A DNA stretch of 33,872 nt, taken from Rhodospirillales bacterium (GTDB taxonomy: Bacteria; Pseudomonadota; Alphaproteobacteria; Reyranellales; Reyranellaceae). This document shows positions 6,912-18,585 of this stretch, one piece after another; position 1 is the stretch's first letter; every line of letters begins with the position of its first letter. Under the pieces are notes generated by a model that was given only the letters and a program-made list of their open reading frames with translations, was not told the origin of the DNA and ran no database searches. The DNA lies in NCBI GenBank assembly GCA_947466085.1, contig CANIEC010000039.1, positions 1-33,872 on the forward strand, read 5' to 3'. A program made the translations under genes and the position numbers.

Positions 6912-7736
6912 ATGGCGAAGCAAAAGCGGCTGAAAATCGCGCTGATCGGCTATGGCGCCATCAGCCAGATGCTGTTCGACGTGTTTCGCGAGAAGAAGCC
7001 GCCCATCGATATCGTCGGCGTTCTGGTGCGCAAGGGCAGGGTCGCGGCCACCCAGAAGAAGCTCGGCAAGAAGGTCGCGGTCGTCGATGACCTGAAGGAG
7101 CTGCTGAAGCTCAAGCCCGACGTCGTGGTCGAGGCGGCGAGCCAGCAGGCGGTGCGCGACTGGGGCGAAACGATCCTGAAGAAGGGGTTCGACTTCATGG
7201 TGATCGCCACCGGGGCGTATGGCGACCCGGCGCTGTGGAAGAAGCACGTGAAGGCGGCGGAGAAGAGCGGTGCACGCCTGCGGCTGCCGGCCGGCGCCAT
7301 CGCCGGCCTGGACGGGCTGCTCGCCATGCGGCTCGGCAAGCTGGAGCGGGTGAAATACATCTCGATCAAGCCGCCGCATGCCTGGACGGGCACGCCGGCC
7401 GAGACCGAGTTCGACCTGCCGTCGATCAAGGAGCCGACCGTGATCTTCCGCGGCTCGCCTGCCGATGCGGGCCGGCTCTACCCGAAGAACGCCAATCTGG
7501 CGGTCACGGTGGCGCTCTGTGGCGCCGGCCTCGACAAGACGGAAATCGAGCTGGTGGCCGATCCGACCCTGCCGCCCGGAACCAACGCCAGCAAGCTGGA
7601 GGTCGTCTCCGATTCAGGCGAGCTGAAGCTCGAGCGGCTGGGCCGGGCCATGCCGGACAATCCCAAGACTGGCGTCCTCACCGCCCTCACCATGGCGGAC
7701 GACCTGATGAAAATCGTCCGCCACAGCGACTGGTAG
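6912..7736 (+). CDS. Aspartate dehydrogenase-like NAD(P)-dependent oxidoreductase
   Basis: A 274-residue homologue of L-aspartate dehydrogenase, which oxidises aspartate to iminoaspartate or runs in reverse. The N-terminal Rossmann motif is ALIGYGAIS (residues 10-18). Family motifs LPAGAIAGLDGL (125-136), KPPHAWTGTPAE (153-164) and RLYPKNANLAVTVALCGAGLDKTEIELVADP (188-218 region) are clear. The C-terminal NPKTGVLTALT is also conserved. Where characterised enzymes have N-V-H (catalytic histidine), this protein reads N225-A226-S227, so activity may differ. The start has a good ribosome site (AGGGGGAT). It stands alone, with no nadA or nadC beside it, and converges with the next gene. Confidence 0.82.
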   Translation: MAKQKRLKIALIGYGAISQMLFDVFREKKPPIDIVGVLVRKGRVAATQKKLGKKVAVVDDLKELLKLKPDVVVEAASQQAVRDWGETILKKGFDFMVIATGAYGDPALWKKHVKAAEKSGARLRLPAGAIAGLDGLLAMRLGKLERVKYISIKPPHAWTGTPAETEFDLPSIKEPTVIFRGSPADAGRLYPKNANLAVTVALCGAGLDKTEIELVADPTLPPGTNASKLEVVSDSGELKLERLGRAMPDNPKTGVLTALTMADDLMKIVRHSDW

Positions 7737-7740
7737 GCTT

Positions 7741-8328
7741 TTAGCGCGGGCCGGGGCTGCCCATGCCCTTGTGCTCGTGATGGCCGAAGCCGACGTGCGG
7801 GCGGTCGAGGAACGCCTTCTGCTCCGGCGTCAGGACGGCGACGAGGGCGGTCAGCGACGGCTTGATCGCCTCGATCGTGGCGATTCGGGCCTTCATGGCG
7901 TCCTCTTGCATCGTCAGGCGATCGAGATAGGTCGGACGCTCCTTCATCTCGGCCGGCAGGGTCTGGCAGCGGGCCATCGACTTGGCGCTGGCCTCGTCGG
8001 CGGCCTTCTCGAAGGTGTTCCAGGCCGTCATCTGGTCGGGCTTCAACTCCAGCCGGGCTTTGAGGTAGGCGCGATCGCCGATGCGGCGGGCGGCCATGTC
8101 GAGGCACATCGACTTCGGCGAGAAGCTGCGCTCGACGCGTGCGGCCCCACGTTCGCCGGGGGTGCGCTCGCCCCGCGCGGCCGGAGGCAGCGGCGGGCTC
8201 GGCGGGGTGGCCTGTGCGAGCTCGATCGTGTCGTCTTCGAACAGATCGAAGGCCGAAGCCGGGGTTGTGAAGGCAAGACCCGCCGCCAGGACGAGAGCGG
8301 TGGGCAGGACCAGGGAACGGATCGACAT
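7741..8328 (-). CDS. Spy/CpxP-like LTxxQ-motif periplasmic protein
   Basis: A 195-residue secreted protein. A signal peptide (MSIRSLVLPTALVLAAGLAF, cleavage near TPASA) is followed by an acidic and proline-rich linker, then a helical domain with conserved cysteines and two LTxxQ-like motifs: LKPDQMTAW and, near the C-terminus, LTPEQKAFLD. LTxxQ proteins are periplasmic chaperone-like or envelope-stress factors, but many alphaproteobacterial members are uncharacterised. The ATG at 8328 is preferred over 8343 because GAGG (8335-8338) lies six bases before it. The gene ends four bases after the convergent dehydrogenase gene. Confidence 0.8.
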   Translation of the reverse strand: MSIRSLVLPTALVLAAGLAFTTPASAFDLFEDDTIELAQATPPSPPLPPAARGERTPGERGAARVERSFSPKSMCLDMAARRIGDRAYLKARLELKPDQMTAWNTFEKAADEASAKSMARCQTLPAEMKERPTYLDRLTMQEDAMKARIATIEAIKPSLTALVAVLTPEQKAFLDRPHVGFGHHEHKGMGSPGPR

Positions 8329-8405
8329 CGGAAACCTCGCCATAGAAGGGGTGGTTCCCGAGGTACGGACCGAGGGCGCCGAGCGTGCCCGACGAGGAGG
8401 TTAAG

Positions 8406-9944
8406 TTATGTAAAGTTGAGTCGCTGCTCTGCCAGCCAACGCGCGAATGCCTCGCGTTCTTCCGCCGTCATGTGCAGCCCTTCCTTGGTCCGGCGCCACA
8501 GCACGTCCTCGGCGTCGACGGCCCACTCGTCGCGCACCAGATGGCGCACCTCGACCTCATAGAGGGAGCCGCCGAAATGGCGGCCGAGATCGGCCATGGT
8601 CGTCACGTTCTCGAGCAGGTCGTCGAGGCCCGAGCCATGGCGCCGGGAAAGGATTCGCAACAGTTCCTTCGGCAGGCCGGGCTTGCTGGCCACCGCGCCC
8701 TCCACGAACCTGTCGAAGGCCTCTTCGAAGGTCGGCGCGTCGGCCATTTCGCCGTCATAGACGGCACGGCCGTCGGTCCAGGGACCGCCCATGCGCGGGA
8801 AATAGGGCTGGAGGTCCCGCAGCGCATGTTCGGCCAGCCGGCGATAGGTGGTGATCTTGCCCCCGAACACCGAGAGGATGGGGGCCTTGCCCGGCGGGGA
8901 GCCGTCGACTTCCAGATGGTAGTCGCGCGTCACCTTCGAGGGATTGTCGTCGCCGTCGTCGAACAGCGGGCGGACACCTGAATAGGTCCACACCACGTCC
9001 TCAGGCCGAACGGGCTTGGCCATGTAGCGGCTGGCGAGGTCGCAGAGATAGGCGATTTCTTCCGGCGAGCAGACCGGATGCTCGCCCTCCTCGACCGTGA
9101 TGTCGGTGGTGCCGATCAGCGAGAATTCGCGCTCGTAGGGAATGACGAACACGATCCGGTTGTCGCTGTTCTGCAGGATGAAGGCGTGGTCGCCGTCGTA
9201 GAGCTTCGGCACGACGATGTGGCTGCCCTTCACGAGGCGCACGCGCTTGGGCGTCTTGATCTCGGTCTGATCGTCGAGAAAGTGCTTCACCCAGGGGCCG
9301 GCGGCGTTCACGAGGGCGCGCGCCTCGAGGTGCACGGGCACGCCGCCGGGGCCTTCGAGTTCGATGTGCCACAGCTTGCCGTCGTCGCTACGGCGGGCCG
9401 AGACGCAGCGATGCCGGGCATAGATCGCGGCTCCCATCTCGCGGGCCGACTTCAGGTTGGAGATCACCAGGCGCGCATCGTCTACCCAGGCGTCGGAATA
9501 GACGAATCCCTTCTGGAAGCCGGGCTTCAGGCCGGCCCCGAACTTCGACCGGGGCAGGTCGACCTGGATCGACTTGGGCAGGGTCATGTGCCAGTCGAGA
9601 TGATCGTAGAGCCAGAGGCCGAGCCGCAGCATCCAGCGGGGCCGCAGGTGTGGCTCGTACGGCAGTACGAAGCGCAGCGGCCAGGAGAGATGCGGGGCCT
9701 TGGCCAGCAGCACCTCACGTTCCTGTAGCGCCTCGCGGACCAGGCGGAACTCGTAGGTTTCGAGATAGCGCAGGCCGCCGTGGATGAGCTTGGTCGACTT
9801 CGAGGAGGTCGCGCTGGCGAAATCGTTCATTTCGCAAAGACCGACCGTGAGCGCCCGCCCCGCCGCGTCGCAGGCGATGCCCGCCCCATTGATGCCGCCC
9901 CCGACCACGAACAGGTCGAGCGGCCGATCCTCCGTTGCACTCAT
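8406..9944 (-). CDS. glpD: Aerobic glycerol-3-phosphate dehydrogenase
   Basis: Membrane-associated FAD enzyme, 512 residues, that oxidises sn-glycerol 3-phosphate to dihydroxyacetone phosphate and passes electrons to the quinone pool. The FAD-binding motif VVGGGINGAGIACDAAGRA is at the N-terminus. The GlpD signatures SSKSTKLIHGGLRYLE, NAAGPWV and IPYEREFSLIGTTD are present, as are VRPLFDDG and the GGKITTYRRLAE motif near the end of the FAD domain. The C-terminal DAO_C domain is complete. Length and motifs are normal. No glpK, glpF or glpR lies beside it; the upstream neighbour is divergent with about 50 bases between starts. Confidence 0.96.
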   Translation of the reverse strand: MSATEDRPLDLFVVGGGINGAGIACDAAGRALTVGLCEMNDFASATSSKSTKLIHGGLRYLETYEFRLVREALQEREVLLAKAPHLSWPLRFVLPYEPHLRPRWMLRLGLWLYDHLDWHMTLPKSIQVDLPRSKFGAGLKPGFQKGFVYSDAWVDDARLVISNLKSAREMGAAIYARHRCVSARRSDDGKLWHIELEGPGGVPVHLEARALVNAAGPWVKHFLDDQTEIKTPKRVRLVKGSHIVVPKLYDGDHAFILQNSDNRIVFVIPYEREFSLIGTTDITVEEGEHPVCSPEEIAYLCDLASRYMAKPVRPEDVVWTYSGVRPLFDDGDDNPSKVTRDYHLEVDGSPPGKAPILSVFGGKITTYRRLAEHALRDLQPYFPRMGGPWTDGRAVYDGEMADAPTFEEAFDRFVEGAVASKPGLPKELLRILSRRHGSGLDDLLENVTTMADLGRHFGGSLYEVEVRHLVRDEWAVDAEDVLWRRTKEGLHMTAEEREAFARWLAEQRLNFT

Positions 9945-9996
9945 CGCCTACATATAGCCCGCTTGACCGGCTTCTGCAGGAACCGCAAAAGGCCGC

Positions 9997-10275
9997 ATGG
10001 GATTCCTGCTCAAGATTGCGCTGTTCGGCCTTGCCCTCTACGGCGTGTACAGGAGTTTCCGGTACTGGAAGGGTCTTTTCGACCGTTTCACCGGCAACGA
10101 CCTGCCGCAGCGTCCGCCACCGCCTCCGCCGGCCCCCGCGCGGCCCGAGCCGCCGCCCGCCGCGCCGGCTCGCAAGCCCGTGGTGATCGAGGATACCGTC
10201 CAGTGTGCCGGCTGCGGTGCCTATATTTCGGCCTCTGCTGAAAAATGTGGCCAATGCGGTCGTCCACGGCCATAA
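9997..10275 (+). CDS. Small membrane protein with C-terminal zinc ribbon
   Basis: A 92-residue protein in three parts: a hydrophobic N-terminal helix (about residues 2-18) and a short basic segment; a proline/alanine-rich linker (about 38-62) with runs of proline; and a CxxC...CxxC zinc ribbon (CAGCGAYI and CGQCGRP). The layout resembles the small PP0621-like uncharacterised proteins. It probably sits in the inner membrane with the ribbon in the cytoplasm, but no function is known. It is divergent from glpD, with AAAAGG upstream of the ATG. Confidence 0.75.
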   Translation: MGFLLKIALFGLALYGVYRSFRYWKGLFDRFTGNDLPQRPPPPPPAPARPEPPPAAPARKPVVIEDTVQCAGCGAYISASAEKCGQCGRPRP

Positions 10276-10390
10276 GGCCGCAGCGCACCGCCAGCCTTGA
10301 CCGGCTTGGGGGTGGAACCTATTTTGCCGCACCGCAAAAACGGCCATAAGTTGCGGAAATAAAAGGCCTTTAGAGCTTCGGGGAATACCG

Positions 10391-11314
10391 GTGTCGAACC
10401 CCTCAGCAGCGCGCGGGAAGCCGACGTGCTTTCAGGAACTCATCCTGACCCTGCAGGATTATTGGGCCGCCCAGGGCTGCCTGATCCTCCAGCCCTTCGA
10501 CATGGAGATGGGCGCCGGTACCTTCCACACCGCGACGACCCTGCGGGCGCTCGGCCCGAAGCCCTGGTACGCGGCCTATGTGCAGCCGTCGCGCCGCCCC
10601 GGTGACGGCCGCTACGGCGAGAACCCGATGCGGCTGCAGCACTATTATCAGTTCCAGGCCATCCTGAAGCCGTCGCCGCCCGACATCCTCGAACGCTACC
10701 TCGGCTCGCTCCAGGCCATCGGCATCGACACGACACTGCACGACATCCGCTTCGTCGAGGACGACTGGGAGAGCCCGACCCTGGGCGCCTGGGGACTGGG
10801 CTGGGAAGTCTGGTGCGACGGCATGGAGATCACGCAGTTCACCTATTTCCAGCAGGTGGGCGGCATCGAGGTCGACCTGGTGGCGGGCGAGATCACCTAC
10901 GGCCTCGAGCGGCTGGCCATGTACCTGTTCGACAAGAAGTCGGTCTACGAGTTGCCGTACAACCGCGTCGATTCCGAGGTGCCGCTGACCTATGGCGATG
11001 TGTTCCTGCAGAACGAACGGGAGCAGTCGGCCTACAATTTCGAGCATGCCGACACCGAGATGCTGTTCCGCCACTTCGCGGACGCCGAAAAGGAAAGCGG
11101 CCGGCTGGTCGAGAAGAAGCTGCCGCTGCCGGCCTACGAGCAGTGCATCAAGGCATCGCACGCCTTCAACCTGCTCGATGCCCGCGGTGTGATCAGCGTC
11201 GCCGAGCGCCAGAGCTACATCCTGCGCGTGCGCGAACTCGCCAAGGCCTGCTGCGAAGCGTGGCTGGCGACGCAGCAGAAGCCTGCCCTGAGCGTAGTCG
11301 AAGGGGCCGCCTGA
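10391..11314 (+). CDS. glyQ: Glycyl-tRNA synthetase alpha subunit
   Basis: Catalytic subunit of the alpha2beta2 class II glycyl-tRNA synthetase, 307 residues. The start is GTG. The class II core is recognisable: [53 protein letters not shown], then [20 protein letters not shown] and the motif 3 region [12 protein letters not shown]. The extreme C-terminus ([10 protein letters not shown]) is encoded by a 20-base dispersed-repeat-like sequence at 11286-11305 and is not part of the family core. glyS starts two bases after the stop. Confidence 0.97.
   Translation: MSNPSAARGKPTCFQELILTLQDYWAAQGCLILQPFDMEMGAGTFHTATTLRALGPKPWYAAYVQPSRRPGDGRYGENPMRLQHYYQFQAILKPSPPDILERYLGSLQAIGIDTTLHDIRFVEDDWESPTLGAWGLGWEVWCDGMEITQFTYFQQVGGIEVDLVAGEITYGLERLAMYLFDKKSVYELPYNRVDSEVPLTYGDVFLQNEREQSAYNFEHADTEMLFRHFADAEKESGRLVEKKLPLPAYEQCIKASHAFNLLDARGVISVAERQSYILRVRELAKACCEAWLATQQKPALSVVEGAA
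11286..11305. repeat. Dispersed-repeat-like 20-mer inside the glyQ 3' end
   Basis: CCCTGAGCGTAGTCGAAGGG has CCCT/AGGG ends and only partly self-complementary internal bases. Sequences of this kind (CCTTCGACTACGCTCAGG on the other strand) are familiar as short dispersed repeats in many proteobacterial genomes, and their in-frame translations (PALSVVEG here, ACPERSRRG in another frame) recur at protein ends. I found no second copy in this window. It adds residues to the GlyQ C-terminus without disturbing the reading frame. Confidence 0.6.
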
Positions 11315-11316
11315 AC

Positions 11317-13368
11317 ATGGCCGAGTTGCTTCTTGAACTGCTGTCTGAAGAGATTCCCGCGCGCATGCAGACGCGTGCGGCGGAAGACCTGAAGCGTTTG
11401 ATCTGTGACGGGCTGAAGGGCGCGGGCATCGGCTTTGAGAAGGCCCAGGCCTTCGCGACGCCGCGGCGTCTCGCGCTGGTGGTCGAAGGCATCCCGGCCG
11501 TCCGGGATGATGTCAGCGAAGAAAAGCGCGGGCCGCGCGTTGGCGCACCCGACCAGGCCGTGCAGGGGTTCCTGAAAGGCGCTGGCCTCGCCTCGCTCGA
11601 ACAGGCCGAGAAGCGCGACACCGGCAAGGGCGAGTTCTGGTTCGCCGTGATTACGAAGAAGGGCGGGCCGACGGCCGACGCTCTCGGGGCGGTGATCGAT
11701 GCCACCCTGAAATCGCTGCCGTGGCCAAAGTCGATGAAGTGGGGCAGCAGCACCATGCACTGGGTGCGCCCGCTTCAGTCCATCGTCGCGCTGTTCGACG
11801 GCAAGGTGCTGAAAGGCGAAGTGTCTCCGGGCGGCCAGATGGCGCCGATCGCGTTTGGCGCCACGACGCGCGGCCATCGCTTCCTGTCCAAGGGCACATT
11901 CGAGGTTGCCAGTTTCGCCGACTACGCCGCCAAGCTGCGCGAGGCGCATGTCATCCTGGACGCGGCAGAACGCAAGGCGATCATCCTCGAGGGCGCGCGC
12001 AAGCTTTGCGCGGACGTGCAGATCACGCTGAATGAGGACGAAGGCCTGCTCGAGGAAGTGGCCGGCCTGACCGAATGGCCGGTGCCGATGCTGGGCGCCA
12101 TCGATGCCCAGTTCATGGACGTGCCGCCGGAAGTGCTGATCGTCTCGATGAAGGTGCATCTGCGCTTTTTCACGACGTCGAGGGCCGATGGCACCCTGGC
12201 CAACCGCTTCGTCGTGGTGGCGAATAACGTCGCGCGCGACGGCGGCAAGACGATCGTCGCCGGCAACGAGCGCGTGCTGCGCGGCCGTCTCGCCGACGCG
12301 AAGTTCTTCTGGGACCAGGATCGCAAGATCACACTGGAAAGCCGCCTGCCGTCGCTGAAGCAGGTCGTGTTCCACGCCAAGCTCGGCACCCAGGCCGAGC
12401 GGGTCGAGCGCATCGTCGCGCTGGCCGGCGAGATCGCGAAGGTCCTGCCCGGTGCCCTTGCGGCCGAGGTCGAACAGGCCGCGCGCCTGTGCAAGGCCGA
12501 TCTCGTCACCGGCATGGTGGGCGAGTTCCCCGAGTTGCAGGGCGTCATGGGCCGATACTACGCGCTGGGTGAGAAGCTGCCCGCTTCCGTCGCCGATGCG
12601 ATCGGCGACCATTACACGCCGGCCGGTCCCAACGACCGCTGCCCGACGGCGCCGGTGTCGATCGCCGTCGCGCTGGCCGACAAGCTCGATGCGCTCAAGT
12701 CGTTCTGGTCGATCGGCGAGAAGCCCACGGGGTCACGCGATCCCTTTGCGCTGCGCCGCGCTGCGCTCGGTGTCATCCGCATCGTGGTCGAAAACAAGCT
12801 GCGTCTGCCGCTCAAGCCCTTTCTCCAGGTCGACGACCTGCTCGCCTTCTTCGCCGAGCGCCTCAAGGTGCAGATGCGCGAGAAGGGCGTGCGCCACGAC
12901 GTGGTCGACGCCGTCGTCTCGCTGGGCGGCGAGGACGATCTCATCCGGCTACTCTCCCGGGTCGAGGCGCTGCAGGCCTTCCTCGGCACCGAGGCCGGGC
13001 GGAACCTGCTCACCGCCTATGGCCGCGCGGCCAACATCGTTCGCGCCGAAGAGAAAAAGGACAAGGGGCTCGCCGCGAAGATCGCCGGCGCTCCCGATGC
13101 GGCTCTGCTGGAACAAGCGGAGGAGAAAAGCGTTGCTTCCGCCTTGGACCAGGTGGCGCGCGCGGTGAAGCCGGCGCTCGCTGCGGAGAATTTCGCGGGC
13201 GCAATGGCTGCGTTCGCGGGCCTGCGCGAGCCGATCGACGCCCTGTTCGACAAGGTCACGGTCAACGTGACGGACAGGCCGGAGGTTCGCCTGAACAGGC
13301 TGAAACTGCTCAACCAGATTCGCGCCACCATGGATTCGGTGGCCGATTTTTCGAAGATCGAGGGCTAA
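11317..13368 (+). CDS. glyS: Glycyl-tRNA synthetase beta subunit
   Basis: Beta subunit, 683 residues, which binds tRNA-Gly and completes the heterotetramer. It begins [21 protein letters not shown], the standard GlyS opening, and has [14 protein letters not shown], the [17 protein letters not shown] segment and KSMKWGS early in the chain. The central part keeps [15 protein letters not shown] and [22 protein letters not shown]. The C-terminal region holds [15 protein letters not shown] and a DALR-type anticodon-binding helical domain ending around [21 protein letters not shown]. Length is normal. ppdK starts two bases after the stop. Confidence 0.97.
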   Translation: MAELLLELLSEEIPARMQTRAAEDLKRLICDGLKGAGIGFEKAQAFATPRRLALVVEGIPAVRDDVSEEKRGPRVGAPDQAVQGFLKGAGLASLEQAEKRDTGKGEFWFAVITKKGGPTADALGAVIDATLKSLPWPKSMKWGSSTMHWVRPLQSIVALFDGKVLKGEVSPGGQMAPIAFGATTRGHRFLSKGTFEVASFADYAAKLREAHVILDAAERKAIILEGARKLCADVQITLNEDEGLLEEVAGLTEWPVPMLGAIDAQFMDVPPEVLIVSMKVHLRFFTTSRADGTLANRFVVVANNVARDGGKTIVAGNERVLRGRLADAKFFWDQDRKITLESRLPSLKQVVFHAKLGTQAERVERIVALAGEIAKVLPGALAAEVEQAARLCKADLVTGMVGEFPELQGVMGRYYALGEKLPASVADAIGDHYTPAGPNDRCPTAPVSIAVALADKLDALKSFWSIGEKPTGSRDPFALRRAALGVIRIVVENKLRLPLKPFLQVDDLLAFFAERLKVQMREKGVRHDVVDAVVSLGGEDDLIRLLSRVEALQAFLGTEAGRNLLTAYGRAANIVRAEEKKDKGLAAKIAGAPDAALLEQAEEKSVASALDQVARAVKPALAAENFAGAMAAFAGLREPIDALFDKVTVNVTDRPEVRLNRLKLLNQIRATMDSVADFSKIEG

Positions 13369-13370
13369 GA

Positions 13371-16042
<2,672 letters not shown>

Positions 16043-16046
<4 letters not shown>

Positions 16047-16975
16047 CGCTGGCGGCGCTCCGCACGGAGGGCAAGCGGGCGCTGGCCGCCGCCCTTGCCG
16101 GCCTGGAGCGCGACCCCGAGAGCGAAGCCTCGCAGACACTGCTCGACGCGGCATGGCGCCAGCCGCGCGCCCATGTCGTGGGCGTCACCGGTCCGCCGGG
16201 CGTCGGGAAGTCCTCTCTGTGCGCGGCCCTGGTCGCGGCGTGGCGGCGCTCGGGCAAGACCGTCGGCGTGATTGCCGTCGATCCCTCTTCGAGGACCAGC
16301 GGAGGCGCGCTCCTGGGCGACCGCGTACGCATCGTCCATGAAGGGGCCGATGAGGGCAGCTTCGTGCGCTCGATGGCCGCTCGCGACCGCCTGGGCGGAC
16401 TGGCCGACCAGACCGTCGCCGCCATGGTTGTCATGCGCGCCCTGTTCGACCGTGTGCTGATCGAGACGGTGGGCGTGGGCCAGTCCGAGACGGATGTGGC
16501 AGGCGTGGCCGACACGGTCGTCTTCTGCGTCCAGCCGGGCTCCGGCGATTCGCTGCAGTTCATGAAGGCCGGAATCGTCGAGATCCCGCACCTGGTCGTC
16601 GTTACCAAGGCCGACATGGGCGCCGCGGCCGAACGGGCGCGGGCCGACGTGGCCGGCGCCTTGTCGCTTGCCACCGCGGGCGATGCCGGCGACTGGCCGG
16701 TGAAGGTGCTGGCGGCCTCCTCGCGCAGCGGTGCGGGGATGGACGGGCTGATGGCGGCGCTCGAGGCGCACCGGGATTTCCTGGCCGCAGAGGGTCGGTT
16801 GGGGGTGGCGCGTCATCGCCAGAGCGAAGGCTGGCTCGTCCAGTCGCTGCGCGACCGGTTCGGCCGCGACGGCATTGCCAGACTGGGCCGGCTGGGCTTG
16901 GATCCTGCCCTTGCGCCCGGCATGCAGCCCTTTCAGCGGCTGCGCGAACTCGGCGTTGCCCTGGAGAGACCGTGA
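16043..16975 (+). CDS. meaB: MeaB/ArgK-type GTPase chaperone
   Basis: G3E-class P-loop GTPase, 310 residues. Homologues protect and reload the adenosylcobalamin mutases methylmalonyl-CoA mutase or isobutyryl-CoA mutase. Walker [10 protein letters not shown] is at residues 50-58; [21 protein letters not shown] follows, then the switch segment [21 protein letters not shown], the family tag [15 protein letters not shown] and the base-specificity motif TKAD. The ATG at 16043 overlaps the ppdK stop; the long open frame upstream is a shadow of ppdK. No B12-dependent mutase is in the window, so the partner must lie elsewhere. The stop overlaps the next gene's start region. Confidence 0.92.
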
Positions 16976-17400
16976 TGAGCCATCCGACCGACGAAAGCTG
17001 CATCTTCTGCAAGATCGTGGCGGGGCAGCTCCCCTGCTTCAAGCTGTTCGAGGACGAGGCGACCATCGCCTTCATGGACATCAACCCGGTCAATCCCGGC
17101 CATGCGCTGGCCGTCGCCAAGGGCCACTGGCCGACCGTCGACGTCATCCCGCCCGACATACTCGCCGCCGTGGCCAAGACCGCCCAGCGGGTGGCCAAGG
17201 CAACGATGAGCGAGTTGAAGCCCAGCGGCGTGAACCTGCTGCAGTCCAATGGAGAAGGGGCGGGGCAGAGCGTGCCCCATCTTCATGTCCACATCCTGCC
17301 GCGCTATCCAGGCGACAAGGTCCGGCTCAACTGGGTCTACACGCCGGGCGATACGGCCGAGATCGAGGCGATCTGCCGGAGGTTGAAGGGCGCCCTCTAG
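16975..17400 (+). CDS. HIT family hydrolase (histidine triad)
   Basis: Small nucleotide-binding hydrolase, 141 residues, of the HINT/PKCI-like branch, which cleaves nucleoside phosphoramidates or related conjugates. It starts with SCIFCKIVAGQLP, has the conserved MDINPVNPGHALAVAKGH segment, and ends with the catalytic triad HLHVHILPR, histidines at 102, 104 and 106. The ATG at 16975 sits eight bases after GGAG; a GTG one codon earlier is also possible. It is the last gene of the glyQ operon and its stop overlaps the convergent LysR gene by four bases. Confidence 0.92.
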   Translation: MSHPTDESCIFCKIVAGQLPCFKLFEDEATIAFMDINPVNPGHALAVAKGHWPTVDVIPPDILAAVAKTAQRVAKATMSELKPSGVNLLQSNGEGAGQSVPHLHVHILPRYPGDKVRLNWVYTPGDTAEIEAICRRLKGAL

Positions 17401-18356
17401 GCAGCCGCCATCGACCTGCTGCGCGGTGTCGTGGAGAACCACTCGCGCTCGTCGTGGCGGAACTGGTCGCGCACATAGTCGATCACGGTGCGGATGCGTG
17501 CGCCCTTGTTGGTCTCCTCGTGGCTGACCAGCCAGATGTCGCGGACGATCCGGAGATCGATCGGCGCCGCCACCAGGTTCGACGACTTCGCGATATAGTC
17601 GGGGAAAACCGAGATTCCGTAACCGGTCTGCACGGCTTCCATGGCGGCGTAGGAGGAGTTGGTGCGCAGCACCACCGACGTGCTGCGCTCGACCACCTCG
17701 CTCCACGGCTTCATGGCCGGCAGGCTGTGCAGTGTCGTGTGGTCGACGATATGGTGATCGCGCATGTCCTCGAGCTTTTGCGGCAATCCGTACTGCTCGA
17801 TGTAGGAAGGCGCGGCAAAGATCGACATGTTGACCTGGCCGACACGTGCGGCGACCAGTTGGTTCGACGTCGGACGGAAGAAGCGGATGGCGAGATCGGC
17901 CTGGCGGGTGGCGAGGTCGAGGACCTGATCACCGGCAATCACCTGGACGATGATGTCGGGATGGCTGCGGCGCAGTACGCCGAGCCGAGGCACGAGCCAG
18001 TGTGCGGCGATGCCTTCGGTTGCGGCGATGCGAACGATTCCCGCCATCTCGCGGTCGAGGCCGGCCAGGTGCCTTTCGATGGCCGTGGCGTTCGACATCA
18101 TCGATTCGGCCTGCACGAGCACGCCGCGGGCGGCGGGCGTCACCTCCATGCCATGACGGTGGCGGTCGAAAAGCTTGGCGCCCAGGCGGCGCTCCAGCGC
18201 CTGGATGCGGCGACCGACGGTCGTCTGCTTGGTGTTCAACTGGGTGGCCGCAGCACTGAAGCTTCCGGTTCTTGCAACCGCGAGGAAGAAACGTACGTCG
18301 TCCCAGTCGCCGAGAATGTTCGGCACCTTGTTCTTGCGGGGAGGTATCGTGACCAT
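17397..18356 (-). CDS. LysR family transcriptional regulator
   Basis: A 319-residue DNA-binding regulator. The N-terminal winged helix-turn-helix reads DWDDVRFFLAVARTGSFSAAATQLNTKQTTVGRRIQALERRLGAKLFDR, and a LysR substrate domain follows (about residues 100-300). Its threonine-rich recognition helix (KQTTVGRRI) matches a LysR subgroup often found in alphaproteobacteria. The ATG at 18356 is chosen although it lacks a clear ribosome site; a GTG at 18389 would add 11 residues. It is divergent from the nucleotidyltransferase/GNAT genes, so it may control them, but the effector and the target are unknown. Confidence 0.9.
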   Translation of the reverse strand: MVTIPPRKNKVPNILGDWDDVRFFLAVARTGSFSAAATQLNTKQTTVGRRIQALERRLGAKLFDRHRHGMEVTPAARGVLVQAESMMSNATAIERHLAGLDREMAGIVRIAATEGIAAHWLVPRLGVLRRSHPDIIVQVIAGDQVLDLATRQADLAIRFFRPTSNQLVAARVGQVNMSIFAAPSYIEQYGLPQKLEDMRDHHIVDHTTLHSLPAMKPWSEVVERSTSVVLRTNSSYAAMEAVQTGYGISVFPDYIAKSSNLVAAPIDLRIVRDIWLVSHEETNKGARIRTVIDYVRDQFRHDEREWFSTTPRSRSMAAA

Positions 18357-18585
18357 GGTGACAATCGATACAATAAGAGTTGCGCTCACGCATATCTGAC
18401 GCGAGCCTCGTGCCTTACGCTACACCATTATTAGTGAAATGTCGTTTTCTGTCTTGCTTTTAGGGGGTTAGGCCGCTCCCCGGACCGCCACCGACCTTCG
18501 GTGCCTCCAGTTCACGTATTCGCGGGTCAGTTTTTCGGTTGTATGTATCGGAATTGACGCTCGCAACGAGACAGGAGTGCTGCCC
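18357..18585. other. Divergent intergenic region between lysR and the nucleotidyltransferase gene
   Basis: About 230 bases, AT-richer than the genes around it, with stretches such as CATTATTAGTGAAATG near 18425 and CAGTTTTTCGGTTGTATG near 18530. A short perfect inverted repeat (CACCGA at 18489-18494 with TCGGTG at 18498-18503) has no T-run, so it is not a terminator. LysR proteins usually bind such divergent regions, but no convincing T-N11-A operator or paired -35/-10 boxes can be fixed by eye. Confidence 0.4.
18573..18577 (+). promoter_or_regulatory. Ribosome binding site fixing the nucleotidyltransferase start
   Basis: AGGAG lies eight bases before GTG at 18586. An alternative GTG at 18577 would begin inside this site, so 18586 is the better start. 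Confidence 0.65.

Noticed and set aside
10313..10327. Second sigma-54-like sequence, TGGAAC-N5-TTGC, upstream of glyQ
   Set aside because: It deviates at the conserved C of TGGCAC, and a tRNA synthetase gene is an unlikely RpoN target; not listed as a promoter.
18489..18503. CACCGA/TCGGTG hairpin as a terminator for lysR or the module
   Set aside because: Only a six-base stem with no following T-run, and it lies in a divergent promoter region where no terminator is expected.
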